Source: Gadus chalcogrammus
Taxonomy: Eukaryota > Chordata > Actinopteri > Gadiformes > Gadidae
Assembly (NCBI RefSeq): GCF_026213295.1
Contig: NC_079418.1
Span: 6,910,061-6,974,060, forward strand
Length of the DNA stretch: 64,000 nt
Direction of reading: 5' to 3'
The notes under the pieces were generated by a model. The model was not told the DNA's origin, did not search any database, and saw only the letters and a list, made by a program, of their open reading frames with translations. Every line of letters begins with the position of its first letter. The first letter of the stretch is position 1. The position numbers and the translations under genes were made by a program. Positions 31,113 to 42,371 of the stretch are shown here, piece after piece.

Positions 31113-32280
31113 ATGCCGACGGGAGCGGAATGGGATGGGGGTGGGGGGGAAAGGAGTACAGTGGGCGGGGCTAGACTCAAAAGGAAAGAGAGAGGATATC
31201 ATTCTCCAGACAGTGATGTGGATAATTCACAGGCAAAAGCAATGAGACCAGACCAAAAAAGTGATGATGGGTTTAAGGTTCTGATCAAAGTGACGGGAGG
31301 TGTTGGGTTTTCTGCTGCTAGTCCCCTTAAATTGACTAATGAATTAAAAAAAGAGATAGGTGATGTAATGCATGCCTCTATTCTGCAAAATGGGATGATT
31401 TCTATCATCTGCAAGTCTACAAGGCAACAAGACAAGGTGCTTAATATAAAAAATGTGCTGGTTGAGGGAGTGGAGGTGTTCAAGCCACGGATTAGTACCT
31501 GGGTTAAAGGAGTTGTGTATAATGTGTCCTTGGAAGTGTCTGAGCAAGAGTTGTTATCTTGTCTGAAGGGGGCTGATGTCATAGCTGCAAAGCGCATGGG
31601 GAAGGGTGAGAATGGAAGAGGGACTGCTCCTGTCCTTCTTACCTTTAAAGATGATGTGGTTCCCAAGAGAGTCATGTTGGGATACATGAGTTACCCAGTG
31701 AGAGAGTATGAAAGACCTCCTCTGAGATGCTTTAAGTGCCAGAGATATGGCCATGTGGCAGCTGTGTGTAGAGGAAAGCAAAGGTGTAGACGATGTAGCA
31801 AGGATCATGATGGAAAAGAGTGCAAGGAACCTGTGAAGTGTTGTAACTGTGGGGGTGATCACCTGGCTTCCTTCAGGGGGTGTCATATCTTATGCAGAGG
31901 CAGCCAGAAGGGTGGAGGAGAGCAGGGTGGGCAGTCAAAGTCAAAGTATGGCTGTCGCAAGAGATGTTGCAAAGGGGCATGCTATAGCTGTAAATTATGA
32001 TTCAGGTTTGATAAGCAAGAAAGGGCTACTGGCATTCATGGTTGAAGCAATGTGGAGGGTTAAATTGGTGGCAAAGAAAAAATCAGATGTGGTGCGAGAA
32101 ATTGCTTCTGCTGCAGAAAGGGTGCTAGGTTTCAAGGGAATAAATCCTAAGGAAATATGGGAGTTTACCTATTCTCAGGAGAGTGAAGATCAAAGGTCAA
32201 ATGGAGGTCAACATCCAAGCTTGGATGATAATGAGGAAGAGGAAATGGAAAGTACATATGGGGATTCTGATGGGGATTAG
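31113..32280 (+). pseudogene. Retrotransposon gag-like ORF1, frameshifted
   Basis: From the ATG in the P-type duplication the frame reads MPTGAEWDGGG..., an RRM-like middle, and then zinc knuckles CFKCQRYGHVAAVC, CRRCSKDHDGKEC and CCNCGGDHLASFRGC. Near 31880 the frame shifts: the continuation is VISYAEAARRVEESR..., ending at 32280 in an acidic tail. It would bind the element RNA. It overlaps the start of the ORF2 region by about 100 bases in another frame. Confidence 0.85.
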
Positions 32281-35200
32281 TGTCCTTTGTGTTATGTTTT
32301 ATTTAATGCAGTGGAATGCCAGGAGTCTGGTTGCAAATGGGCAAGAGTTTAAACAAATGTTGGATGGGCTTGAGGAACAGCCAGAATTAATTTGCATTGA
32401 GGAGACTTGGTTGAAAGCCAGACTGGATTTTAGAATTCTGGGATATAAGTGTGAAAGGAGGGATCGAGAGAGTACGGCAGGAGGGGGGTGTGCAACTTTT
32501 ATTACGAATGGAGTTCAATATAAAAGAATGGAGATGGATACAGTGTTGGAATGTGTTGTCATAGAAGTGTGGACTGACCGGGGGAAAATCTCCATTGTTA
32601 ATTTGTATAACCCCTGCATCAAGTTGGAGGAGATTCATTTTCAGGAAATCTTGAATAGGATTAGTGAACCAATGGTGTGGGTTGGGGATTTTAATGCACA
32701 TAATGAGCTGTGGGGGAAGCAAGAAGAGAAATAGGAATGGGAAAATTGTCGAAGAGTTTATAGACAAAAACCAGCTAGTTGTGTTAAATGATGGTCGACC
32801 TACATGGTTCAGAACAAGTCGGACAGGGTTTTCCTCCATAGATATTACAATTGCTTCAGCAGAGTTGGCATTAATTAGTAGGTTGGAGACAATGGATCTG
32901 TATACAATGGGAAGCGATCATGTACCAATAATTAGCAAATTTGGTAGATGTTTAATTGAGGAACCAGTCAATCTGTCCTTGAGGCTTAATTATAAAAGGG
33001 CTAATTGGATCAAGTTTGAGGAGGATGTAAATATGGGTTTATCATTAATAAGTAGTGAGAAAGGGGTAGATGAGTGGAATAATTCTTTAACTAAGGTAAT
33101 CTGGTCAGCTGCAGTACAGAATATTCCTAAGAAAAAAAATCCTATAAGAGGATCAATGGTTCCATGGTGGAGCGAAGAATGTAATGATGCAGTCCGAGCT
33201 AGAAATAGGGCCTATAAAAGGTTGAGGAAACGTCTATTAGAGAGCTATGCTATTGAGTATAAGAGACGTAGAGCTAAGGCTAGACGTGTCATCAAGGAGG
33301 CAAAGAAGCAAAGTTGGAGACTTTTTTGTTGTAAATTAGGACCGGATACGCCCATAAAAAAGATTTGGAGTCTTGTTCATAGAATGACGGGGGTTTTTCA
33401 GCAGATATCAGTCCCAGTCCTTCACTGTGATGGAATTGTAGCTATTAATAACAAAGAAAAAGCAAATATGTTAGTTAAGCAATTCCATAAAGTACATAGC
33501 TCTAACAATGTAACTGATGTAAATAGAAGTAGGCGATGTGAAATATTGGGAAAACACATGAATAAACTGCAAATTAACTATGATAATTATGATGATGTCA
33601 ATATGTTTTTCTCATTAGGAGAGTTACAAAAAGCAATCGATCAGGGAAAAGATACCTCTCCAGGTAGGGATGGATTGGGATATCAATTATTTAAACAGTC
33701 CGGGGACCTTATGGGGGAGGAAATGCTTGCCCTAATTAATAATGTGTGGGAGGGTGGGTGTCTGCCTAAAGAATGGAAACATGCTGTAATTATTCCAATT
33801 GTAAAACCTGGAAAGCAAGCGGGTAGCCCTAGTTCCTATAGACCAATTGCCTTGACTTCTGTCTTGTGCAAAATAATGGAACGTATGATAACGGATAGAC
33901 TTGTGGATAAGTTGGAGAAAGGTGGGTTTTTTGTGACTCATCAGGAGATTTAGGCAGGGAAGGTCGACAATGGATGCTGTTTTAAGTTTAGATACGGACA
34001 GAAAGAAAGCTATGGCAAATAAGGAAGCAGTAGTAGCGGTCTTTCTCGATATTGAAAAAGCATATGACATGCTATGGAAGGAAGGGTTACAGATTGCACT
34101 ATATGATGCTGGAATCAGAGGGAGAATGTTTAACTGGATCAAGAATTTTTTATGCAACCGGTCAATTCAAGTGAGGATTGGAAGTGAACTATCAGATGAG
34201 TTTGAGGTGGAGAATGGAACCCCTCAAGCAGGGACGTGCACAGGAATTTTGAGGGGCAGTTGCTCTGACCTGAAAAAAGGGCACCCCCCCCCCCCCCCAT
34301 GCAGCTCTTTAACCCTGTACTTTCTAGCATGGTCCTCTCATATATGGTGATCAGCACTTAGGCCTACCTGCCTATGTGCCTCCTCCTGGTCCACATTTTC
34401 TGAGTGTCTGGAGGCTTGTGGCTGCTCCTCATCTTAAATGTAATGTAATTATGAAAAATTCCCATTAGTAGGCTAAAATATGAGTCTGATTAATTTATCA
34501 ATTAGCCTACACAGTAGGCCTATAATTTTCACTAATTTTCACTATGCAAAGTCTCTGTCCCACCTGCTGTTTGGCTTTTTCGTAGCCAACCCTGTAGTGA
34601 TGTGCTCCTCTTTGCTGCCTCCTTTAGTTGTCTCTCTCTCTCTCCTGAATCCTCCTCTTTTCACTGGGCATTTCGGCTTCACTTAACAATAACAAACAAT
34701 ACCCAAAATAGTGATAAGATTTAGGCATGAACCATTTTGAATGAAAGAATTCATGTGATGCATTACTTCCATCATTTATTCTTCTTCTTGAAACGAAATG
34801 TTAGAAACTAACTATCAGCAGACATGTAGCTTAGTTTGCCTACCAAAAGAAAAGTGTAGACTATAGTGATAACGGGCTGATTGTCTGCAAGCTAGCTAGC
34901 TGTCTGATTATTTAGGCTAAACGTTACGTGGCAAACTGAGCCTGGATTTATGAAGATTGTAAGTCATTTCATAAAACGTGATGATGATTGTTTGTTTGTT
35001 ATACATCTCAAATTCACCTTTTCCGACAACATCAAGGCAGTCGTCTCACAGGTGCCGGTGTTCCGGTCGCGTGCAGCGCTGCAGCTACGTAAAGCAGCTT
35101 TCACACGCCACACGGCAACTCGCCGCCTCCATTCATTTCAATGAGGGAAGGGCGGCAGAGGGGAGGGGGCAAAAGCGGCTGTTGCCGCGCGGCAGAGTTT

Positions 35201-37259
35201 GCCCTCCCCCTACTGACTTTCACTCTCAGTGCCCGAACGGAATTGAATGAGGCTACGCTTACTTTATGAAATGTTTCGAGTGGCGATTTTTTTTATCTAG
35301 GCCTACATGATATTCTGCATCCATTAAATGATTAACTTTTTTTTTTTCTTTTTTTTTTTCTCGGAATGGCAACGTGAGTCGAGGAGGGCATATGGGCAGT
35401 TGCCCAAGCAACCTGAGCAACCCCCCTGTGCACGTCCCTGCCCTCAAGGAAGCGTGATAAGTCTGGTTCTTTTTAATATAATAGTGAATGGCATGTTTAG
35501 TAGAGTGGGGAGAGGATTTGGTTTCTCATTATTCGCAGATGATGGGGCTATCTGGAAGCGAGGGAGGAACCTCCCCTATCTGTTTAATCAAATTCAAGGT
35601 GCTTTGGAGAAAGTGACTGAGTGGGCCAATGACTGGGGTTTTACAATTTCTACAGAAAAAACTAAGTGTATGGTGTTTGGAAATAAGAAAAAGATGCCAT
35701 CACAGACAATTAAATTGTACAACAACAATCTTGAGAAAGTCAAGTATTTTAAGTTTCTAGGAATGTGGTTGGACGAAAGAATGACAGGGAAAAAGCATAT
35801 TGAGCTGGTAGCTTTGAAGTGTGGGAAAATAAATAATGTCCTTAGGTGTGTGGCTGGTTCAGACTGGGGGGCTGATAGAGAATCAATGATGATGATTTAC
35901 AGAGCAATGATAAGATCAGCAATTGATTATGGATGCATGGTTTATGGATCAGCAGCTCTTTCAGTGTTAAACAAATTAGACATGGTCCAAGCAAAAGCCT
36001 TAAGAGTGTGCTGTGGAGCATTCTGTACAACTCCAATAGCAGCATTACTAATAGAAATGGGTGAGATGCCGCTAGTATTAAGAAGATATAAACTTGGCTT
36101 GAAATATCTAATGAAGCTCAAAGGACAAAGGGAAGTGTTACCAACAAAAGACCTACTCAGTGATAATTGGGAGTTTATGGGAATAAGAAAAACTAAAACT
36201 AACTTTGCAGAAAATCTTAAATCTGTGGCACAGGAAATTGGTATTGGGGATGTTAGTGTTTGTTCTCCAGTGTGTCGCTCAGTTGCTCCGTCATGGCTGA
36301 TCCCAGATCCCAGTGTTGACCTAAAGTTTATGAGTATAAGCAAATCAAGGATGTCAGAGGGTGTAGTAAACGAGATAGAAGTCTGGCAGCAACAAGTATG
36401 GGGAGACCATCTACTCATTTACACTGATGGGTCAAAGGAGCATGAGAGTGGTAAAGTAGCAGTGGGTATTAGCATTCCTGAAATCGGGTACAGAATAGGG
36501 TATAGAATCTCAGATCATATGTCAGTATTCACAGCAGAGATGGTGGCAGTCTTATGGGCCTTAAGATGGGTGGAGGATAATAAACAGGGGTATTCAATAA
36601 TATGTAGTGATTCAGCTGCAGCTTTAATTTCAATAAAAGAAGGAAAATCCAAGTCCAGACCGGATTTAATTGTGGAAATACTACAGTCTGTGTTCAGAAT
36701 TTACAAGGCGGGGAGGGAGGTGGGGTTTCTCTGGGTGCCGGCTCATGTGGGTGTGAAAGGGAACGAGGAGGCGGATGAGGAGGCAAAGAAGGCGGTGAAG
36801 GAGGGAACAGTGCAAATTAATTTGCAATATGGGCAAAATGAAAAAATAAACAGGGCTCTAAAAGAAAGGTGGCAAAAATCTTGGGAGAAGGAAAGGAAGG
36901 GAAGGGCGTACTTTTCAATACAGGAAAATGTAAATAAAGATAGGTGCACTTTTAGGTGCATAAGAAAAGATGATGTAGCAATCACAAGACTGAGGCTTGG
37001 ACACTGTGGGCTGAGGAGTGGGTTGGCTCTGATTGGCAAACACCCAGATGGCAGGTGTGAGTGTGGAGAAAGAGAGACTGTAAAACATGTACTTCTCCAG
37101 TGTTGGCACTATTCCAGGCAAAGGACTCTGTACCGGAGGCTTGGATCAGCTGCGGAATCAGTTTTTAATATGCGCACCCTTTTAAATCTGGATTCAGTGG
37201 ATAAAACAAAGGAATTGATGGACTACCTTCACATCATTGGAGTATATAAAAGGATTTAA
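32183..37259 (+). pseudogene. Retrotransposon ORF2 (endonuclease, RT, RNase H), broken
   Basis: The endonuclease begins LMQWNARSLVANGQEF, then CIEETWL and WVGDFNAHNELWG. A frameshift near 32710 leads to VVLNDGRPTWFRT and IDITIASAELA. The RT begins SSYRPIALTSVLCKIMER, shifts frame near 33948, and continues STMDAVLSLDTDRK and FLDIEKAYDMLWK. A hAT insertion at 34229-35440 interrupts the conserved PQG turn. The RT resumes with FSLFADDGAIWKRG. RNase H has all four acidic residues (YTDGSKE, FTAEMVAV, CSDSAAA, NEEADEEA). The C-terminus has CECGERETVKHVLLQC. The last 600 codons are uninterrupted. Confidence 0.92.
34229..35440. mobile_element. hAT insertion inside the RT domain, 1,212 bp
   Basis: Perfect 16-base inverted ends CAGGGACGTGCACAGG and CCTGTGCACGTCCCTG, with a perfect 8-bp duplication CCCTCAAG (34221-34228, 35441-35448). 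No transposase is recognisable. Removing it with one duplication copy restores the retrotransposon frame, so it landed in a reading frame that was still continuous there. Confidence 0.95.
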
Positions 37260-37346
37260 AGTTCGGGGGAAATAACAAACAGTGGGGGGCAGTAATACGC
37301 CATAGCTGCGTCAATTCTGCCTAAATAAAAGAAGAAGAAGAAGAAG

Positions 37347-37548
37347 ACCTCACAGATGCCTCACAGCCGGGGTACCGGCTGTTGGTGCAGCGTGATTGGT
37401 CAACCCCACGTGACTCCCATGCGTCTCACAAAACGTGCGACCCGATTGGTCTATCTGTCACAAGCCCTCTCAGACAGCTGGACTTCTCGTATTCGTGACG
37501 ACGCTGAATTGAAGAAGCCTAAAAAGGTCTTTAAACTCTACTGCTATC
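37347..37548 (+). promoter_or_regulatory. smim11: smim11 promoter and 5' leader
   Basis: Two inverted CCAAT boxes (GATTGG at 37394-37399 and 37444-37449), about 50 bases apart, precede the start codon by 100 to 155 bases. There is no TATA box. Paired CCAAT boxes are typical of NF-Y-driven housekeeping promoters. The retrotransposon tail abuts this region. Confidence 0.5.
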
Positions 37549-37563
37549 ATGATCAACTGGAAG
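37549..37563 (+). CDS. smim11: smim11 coding exon 1
   Basis: ATG ATC AAC TGG AAG then GTATGTG. Five codons only, found by the match of MINWK to the conserved SMIM11 start MNWK and by in-phase joining to exon 2. Confidence 0.88.
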
Positions 37564-40486
37564 GTATGTGGATATAACGACGCAAACACGTATTGTTTTT
37601 AGTATATAGTGAACGATTTGATTGAAAGTGACACGCAATGTCTCTTTTGGTGTCTTTAGCTGTAGCTTTAAGCGCTAGCCTGCGTTTATAAGGATGTTGC
37701 GCTCCACTTGCACATTCGACTTGTGTTAGTTAACGCGTAGATTTTACCAAACTGTTTCATATTTGCGATAAACTATTTGTTCTGATGTTGTCTGAGTATG
37801 GTATGATTGTCAGGAGTCGCATTTGCAAGGAAAATAAACAATCACCATGAATTATAATGATTAGTTAGCCATTTCTGTCGGACCATCAATGGGCCATAAC
37901 AATCTGTACTTCCGGCCATGGAAAGCAGCGGATTATGAATTAATCATAATAATGTAATAGTTATTACTAGTTTGGCTCTAGTCAGTCATTGAGTTGGTGT
38001 GTTTTAGTGATTGACGGTAACGCAACCAAATATCATGTTCCTGCAGCTGTCCTCTCACTCTGTCACACACGTGCACACACGTGCACACTCGTACACTATG
38101 TCACACACACACACACACACACACACATTCTGACACACTCCTACACTGTCTCACACACACACTCTTACACTAAGGCACACACACGAACTCTGTCTCTCAC
38201 ACAAACACCCACACACACTCGTACACTATGTCTCTCACCCACACACACACACACTCGTACACTATGTCACACTGGTACACTATGTCCCAAACACATACAC
38301 ACTGTCACACAGACACAAACACACACTCGTACAGTATGTCACACACGCACTCGTACACTATGACACACTCGTACACTGACACACACACACACACACACAC
38401 TCGTACACTGACAAACACACACAGTGTCTAAATTAGCCTCCCCATTCCTGGACCCCATTGATGCGGACACACGGCTGTCATAGGCTCTGCTGGTCCTCAT
38501 GGACAAGGTGGGGGGGAGAGACAACCTTAACCCCCCCCCCCCCCCCTAGAAGTTTCTCTTCCTTGTGGACTCGGGTCTATTTATAGATGTGACGGTAAGG
38601 GGCCGAGGTTGGGAGAAGGTTCCAGAAAGGATTATGTCTGGCTAGGTTTGGGGTGGATGGACAAACACACACAGGGCACAAGAGTGCGACCTAATTTCTT
38701 AAGCTGCGAGTTAAAATTGAAATGAGGTCGCTCCGGTGCTACTTGCAGGAGGACGATTGAAAAAATAAATAAATAAATCGGTTTTTTTTTTTTTCTTTCT
38801 CTCCCCGCGGTTGTGGTTGATAAAATCTTACTTTCTGGCTCATTCCTAAGAGTCCACTACTCTCTCTCGCTCCCTGTCTCTGCCTGCCTGTCTGTCTGCA
38901 CCTTTTACAGTCTATGGTCTGCACACTACACGTGCAGTCTTGCTGCGCACGCAGCACGCACAAAAAAAGTAAACAAAGCAGATACAATATGAAGCGGTCG
39001 ATAGTCTATTTTAAGAAAAAAAATGTGCCAGAGGAAGCAAATTATGCTGTTGTTTAGTGGTGCAACGGTTCACGGGTTTCCCGTGATCCGTACGGATCAA
39101 CCCTTGCGGTTCGGGACGCAAGTGATCCGCGGATCGACTGAAATCACACTTTTTTTTTTTTAATTGTGTTACCAACAATTTGCCAAATAAAACACGACAA
39201 ACTGTATTTCGCTAACATACTAGATGAAAAAAAAAGAAAAGAAGATGAGGATGTCTGCATTGTCTTGGGAGAGTGTAGTCTCTAAACTCTCCCCAGGCAA
39301 TGCAGACATCCTGAATTTAAAGTTTTAAATCCAGAGTTAGGGATTATTTACTATCCATGTTAAAAAGAAGGAAGAATACCTCAGATTGCATTTTTTTTTA
39401 AATATTGACTATGCTTAAAGGAAGCAGGATTATTACCACATTTTTTACTTTATTTTGTTTTTACACATTTGAAGATTTTATTTAAAGTCACATTTGTCCC
39501 GTTATCTTTTTTGCTGTTGTTGATCCGAAAATGATCCGACCCGTGACTCAAAAACCGGGACACGATCCGAACCGTGAGTTTTGTGATCCATTGCACCCCT
39601 ACTGTTGGTGGTGGTGGAGAAGGGTTAGCAGAGGAAGCGACAAGAATCTCAGATTCTTCTTCTGAAGACGACAGTGACAGGTTGGCGAAAAAGGATCTAC
39701 ACAATTCAAAGTTCAGTCATTACAATTACACAACGAAAGCCAAAAGCACAAGACGTGCAGGGACCGCTGCATCACACGAAGCTCCCAGCCCCTCCCCACC
39801 TCATTTAATTGGATAGATGAGAGCAATCGCTCTTCGGAGAATGAAGAAATAATCATCAAGTTTAACACCGCCTACAACATCACTAAAGAGGAACTCTCGT
39901 TCACAAAAAAAGAAAAATATGGTGCTACCTAATTTGTTTTGGTGCTACTAAATGACAAGCTAGGTGGCACCAGTGTTACCTGTGGAAAAAGTTAGTCTGG
40001 AGCCCTGAACACACACCTAGCCAAATGACACACACACCTTTCAAAATGACGCACACAAACTCAAACCTAGTTCAATGACGCACACCTAGCCAAATTACAC
40101 ACACCTGGCTCTGATGCGCGCGCACACACACTCGCACATAAATGCACACACACACACACCTGCATTTACAAAAGAAATGTACAACATTTACAAAATAAAT
40201 TACAAGAAGTTAAGTTGCCATGGATTGTCATTCTGGGGATCCCTTCCCCAAAAATAATCATCATCCTCCTCCCCCTTCCTTTCCCTCTCCCCCCCAGGCC
40301 CTGGACAACGTGCCCCTCCTCTTCTACATCCTGGCGCTGAAGACCCTGGTGCTCTGCCTGGGCTTCGCTGCCGTCAAGATCTACCAGAGCAAGAAGGAGG
40401 AGAAGGCCCTGAAGCTCCAGCAGGAGGAACGGCGCAGGCTGGCCCAGAAGACCCAGGAGCTCATCGACAACAAGAAGGACGACTGA
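37549..40486 (+). CDS. smim11: Small integral membrane protein 11, two coding exons
   Basis: Exon 1 (37549-37563) encodes MINWK with donor GTATGT. Exon 2 (40298-40486) follows a CTCTCCCCCCCAG acceptor and encodes ALDNVPLLFYILALKTLVLC..., ending TQELIDNKKDD and TGA. The 67 residues have one membrane helix (about residues 9-30) and a basic, coiled-coil-like tail rich in K, E and Q. They match human SMIM11 (MNWKVLEHVPLLLYILAAKT, recalled) in length class and intron position. Molecular function is unknown. The 2.7-kb intron carries a nested hAT pair. It is transcribed toward rcan1. Confidence 0.93.
38060..38425. repeat. CA-rich minisatellite (CACACTCGTACACTATGT units)
   Basis: Imperfect repeats of about 18 to 30 bases with the core CACTCGTACACTATGTC, within the smim11 intron. 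Confidence 0.9.
38672..40007 (+). mobile_element. hAT element in the smim11 intron, 1,336 bp
   Basis: It begins CAGGGCACAAGAGTGCGACC and ends TTAGTCTGGAGCCCTG, with a perfect 8-bp duplication AACACACA (38664-38671, 40008-40015). It holds a broken transposase N-terminus: MKRSIVYFKKKNVPEEANYA up to the nested MITE, then GGEGLAEEATRISDSSSEDD after it. It is a non-autonomous derivative. Confidence 0.88.
39055..39601. mobile_element. hAT MITE nested in the intronic hAT
   Basis: Ends TAGTGGTGCAACGGTTCACGG and GTGATCCATTGCACCCCTA, flanked by CTGTTGTT and CTGTTGGT (seven of eight). The inner arms repeat GATCCG(A/C) motifs in inverted order. It interrupts the transposase frame of the host hAT. Confidence 0.85.
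40298..40486 (+). CDS. smim11: smim11 coding exon 2 and stop
   Basis: 63 codons including the stop. The helix VPLLFYILALKTLVLCLGFA is followed by KIYQSKKEEKALKLQQEERR. Phase 0 joins exon 1. Confidence 0.95.
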   Translation, partial: ALDNVPLLFYILALKTLVLCLGFAAVKIYQSKKEEKALKLQQEERRRLAQKTQELIDNKKDD

Positions 40487-41132
40487 GGGAGGAAGCGGCA
40501 CGTTAACGGTGGGTTACACTTTAAAGGGGTGATGATTTACCACCAGGTGTGAGTGCGATTGGCTGTTACACGCCCACTTTTGACGGCTTGCAACGACGTG
40601 TGCATATGAAAGGGTAATACCGCGTTTCCACTGCAGGGTGCGGTACAGTTAGTTTCGCAAAGCTGCGGTACCGATTGCGTTTCCACCGCCAAAAGTGGGC
40701 GTGAGCCGTACTCGTTTTGCCCCCTTTTTCCGTACTCCTCCGTTGGGGTACGGAAATCGAGACGAGACGCCTGAAAGGGTACCGGAAAATTCGAGCTACA
40801 CACCCCCTCCGTTGATTGGTCGACAGAACCGTCACTTCCGGGCGACGTGGGGATAAAAACAAACAAACGGTAGCCTCGAGGTATTATTCTTTACAATGAA
40901 CATGTCGCGTAAAACGCTTCCTTGGGCGAACAAGGAGGTGGAAACGTTCCTCTGCATTCTTGGGGAGGAAGACGTTGTTTACGATGTTTACGTAGCTGCT
41001 GCCGCGATCGACATCCGGCCTACCATAAAGGGTACTGTCGGCGGTGGAAACGCGTCCTCGGAACTGAGCTGGGCTATACCGCCCCCTCTCTCTCGGACTG
41101 AGGCGAACCGAACCGTACCCTGCAGTGGAAAC

Positions 41133-42357
41133 TAGGGATGGGCCGATAGTCGATTCTATCGACTATCGACGATAGATGGATTCCATCGTCGATCGTCTCA
41201 AGTAGCCGATAAAAAGGCGATAATTATATTTTAATTATATTTTTTTATTTATTTTTTTATTTTTTTTTTAAAAGTGCTGTGGTAGCTATTTTTTCAACTT
41301 AAAAAGCACCGCAAATTGTAATTGAAATGAACTGGCACCGGTGGAAAACATACTATGTAGCGCTGACCTGCCGTATTCACTCACTGCTGCGAGAGGAGAG
41401 GGGCTCGAAACTTACCGGTCTGCTCGCACGGCGAAATGACATCACACCCCGCTGCACCATTTCCGGGTCACAGCTGTGGTACATGAGCTGTGTTCGAAAT
41501 CGTTCCCTATTCACTCACTCACTATTCCCTATAGTGTTCATGATATAGTGCACTACATAGGGAACGAACAAACGAGAATTCGGACACTACGCTGAACATT
41601 TCTAAACGTCATTTGCGTCAGTAAATGCGCCGGGTATTTGTGTGACGCAGACAGATGCGCCCAGATTGTGTAAACAAACCGGGCACTCTAGAGGAAAGCT
41701 GGAGGTTGTATTGATGTTGAATGTTACATTTCCTTGAACAAGGTTTTCCTTATTAATTTTGAATGTTTCATTTTCTTGTTAAATCACAAATAAATTGTTG
41801 ATATTTCTAAACGAAAGCCGGAGACTCCATCATTAAATGTAGTCGTTTTCGCCGCTTGCGGTTATTGAGCTTCTTCTTCTCCTCCGGAAAAACACGACTG
41901 CATTGCATTGTGGTATATGGGAGTAACGCGTAGGGAACATCATATGTGCACTCACATTTTGGGTATTTTAAGTGCATATAGGGCATGAAATTAACCAGTG
42001 AGAATTCGAACACTACAAAATAGCGAGCACCCTATATAGTGCACTATATCCGTGATAGGGAACGATTTCGAACACGCTACGAGCTGTGCGTCATCAGCGT
42101 GTGTAATCATGACGGCGCCGCCGGCGCCGACGCATCGAAACTTAAATCAGCGGAGGCTCACGCTGGTCCAAGGGGAAGACCAACGTATTCGTTTTTAAGT
42201 AAAAATTTGAAAAATAAAAACGGGATTTTTTTCAAAGTGATAAATTATTATAAATAATTAATATTATAAAGATGCCCCCCCCGATAGTATCGACTATCGG
42301 CGATCGCTAGGGGGCGCTATCGGACGATGGAAGCTTGTAGACGATTGCCCAACCCTA
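41133..42357. mobile_element. hAT element inserted in the Harbinger-like right end
   Basis: Ends TAGGGATGGGCCGATAGTCG and GATTGCCCAACCCTA with a perfect 8-bp duplication GTGGAAAC (41125-41132, 42358-42365). The arms are rich in CGATAGTCGA palindromes. It is itself interrupted by the MITE at 41487-42077. No transposase is seen. Confidence 0.88.
41487..42077. mobile_element. MITE with GTTCGAAATCGTTCCCTA ends, copy 2
   Basis: Same family as 24809-25380 in the opposite orientation. It shares CACTATAGTG-like arms and the internal stretch CAGTAAATGCGCCGGGTATT. It is the innermost layer of this nest. Confidence 0.85.
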
Positions 42358-42371
42358 GTGGAAACGCGGCA

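Larger units (their letters stand above)
31113..37346 (+). mobile_element. Non-LTR retrotransposon of the I-like group (gag, EN, RT, RNase H), inactivated
   Basis: Two-frame element: a gag-like frame with three zinc knuckles, then ORF2 with APE endonuclease, reverse transcriptase, RNase H and a C-terminal Cys/His motif. It ends in AATAAAAGAAGAAGAAGAAG. RNase H plus a knuckle gag is typical of I-clade elements (I, Nimb and relatives). Three frameshifts and a 1.2-kb hAT insertion disable it. The 5' leader is probably 27018-27132, cut off by the P-type insertion. The 3' end lies about 200 bases before the smim11 start codon. Confidence 0.9.
40618..42371. mobile_element. Harbinger-like element with Myb/SANT ORF, disrupted
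   Basis: Ends ACCGCGTTTCCACTGCAGGG and, after the nested insertion, GTGGAAACGCGG form the inverted termini. The inner arms carry GGTGCGGTAC and GTACCCTGCAGTGGAAAC. The plus frame 40896-41135 reads MNMSRKTLPWANKEVETFLC, then ILGEE. This resembles the Myb/SANT-like DNA-binding protein encoded beside PIF/Harbinger transposases, and it is cut short. It is split by a hAT at 41133-42357. A fragment of the same family lies at 60536-60680. Confidence 0.75.
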
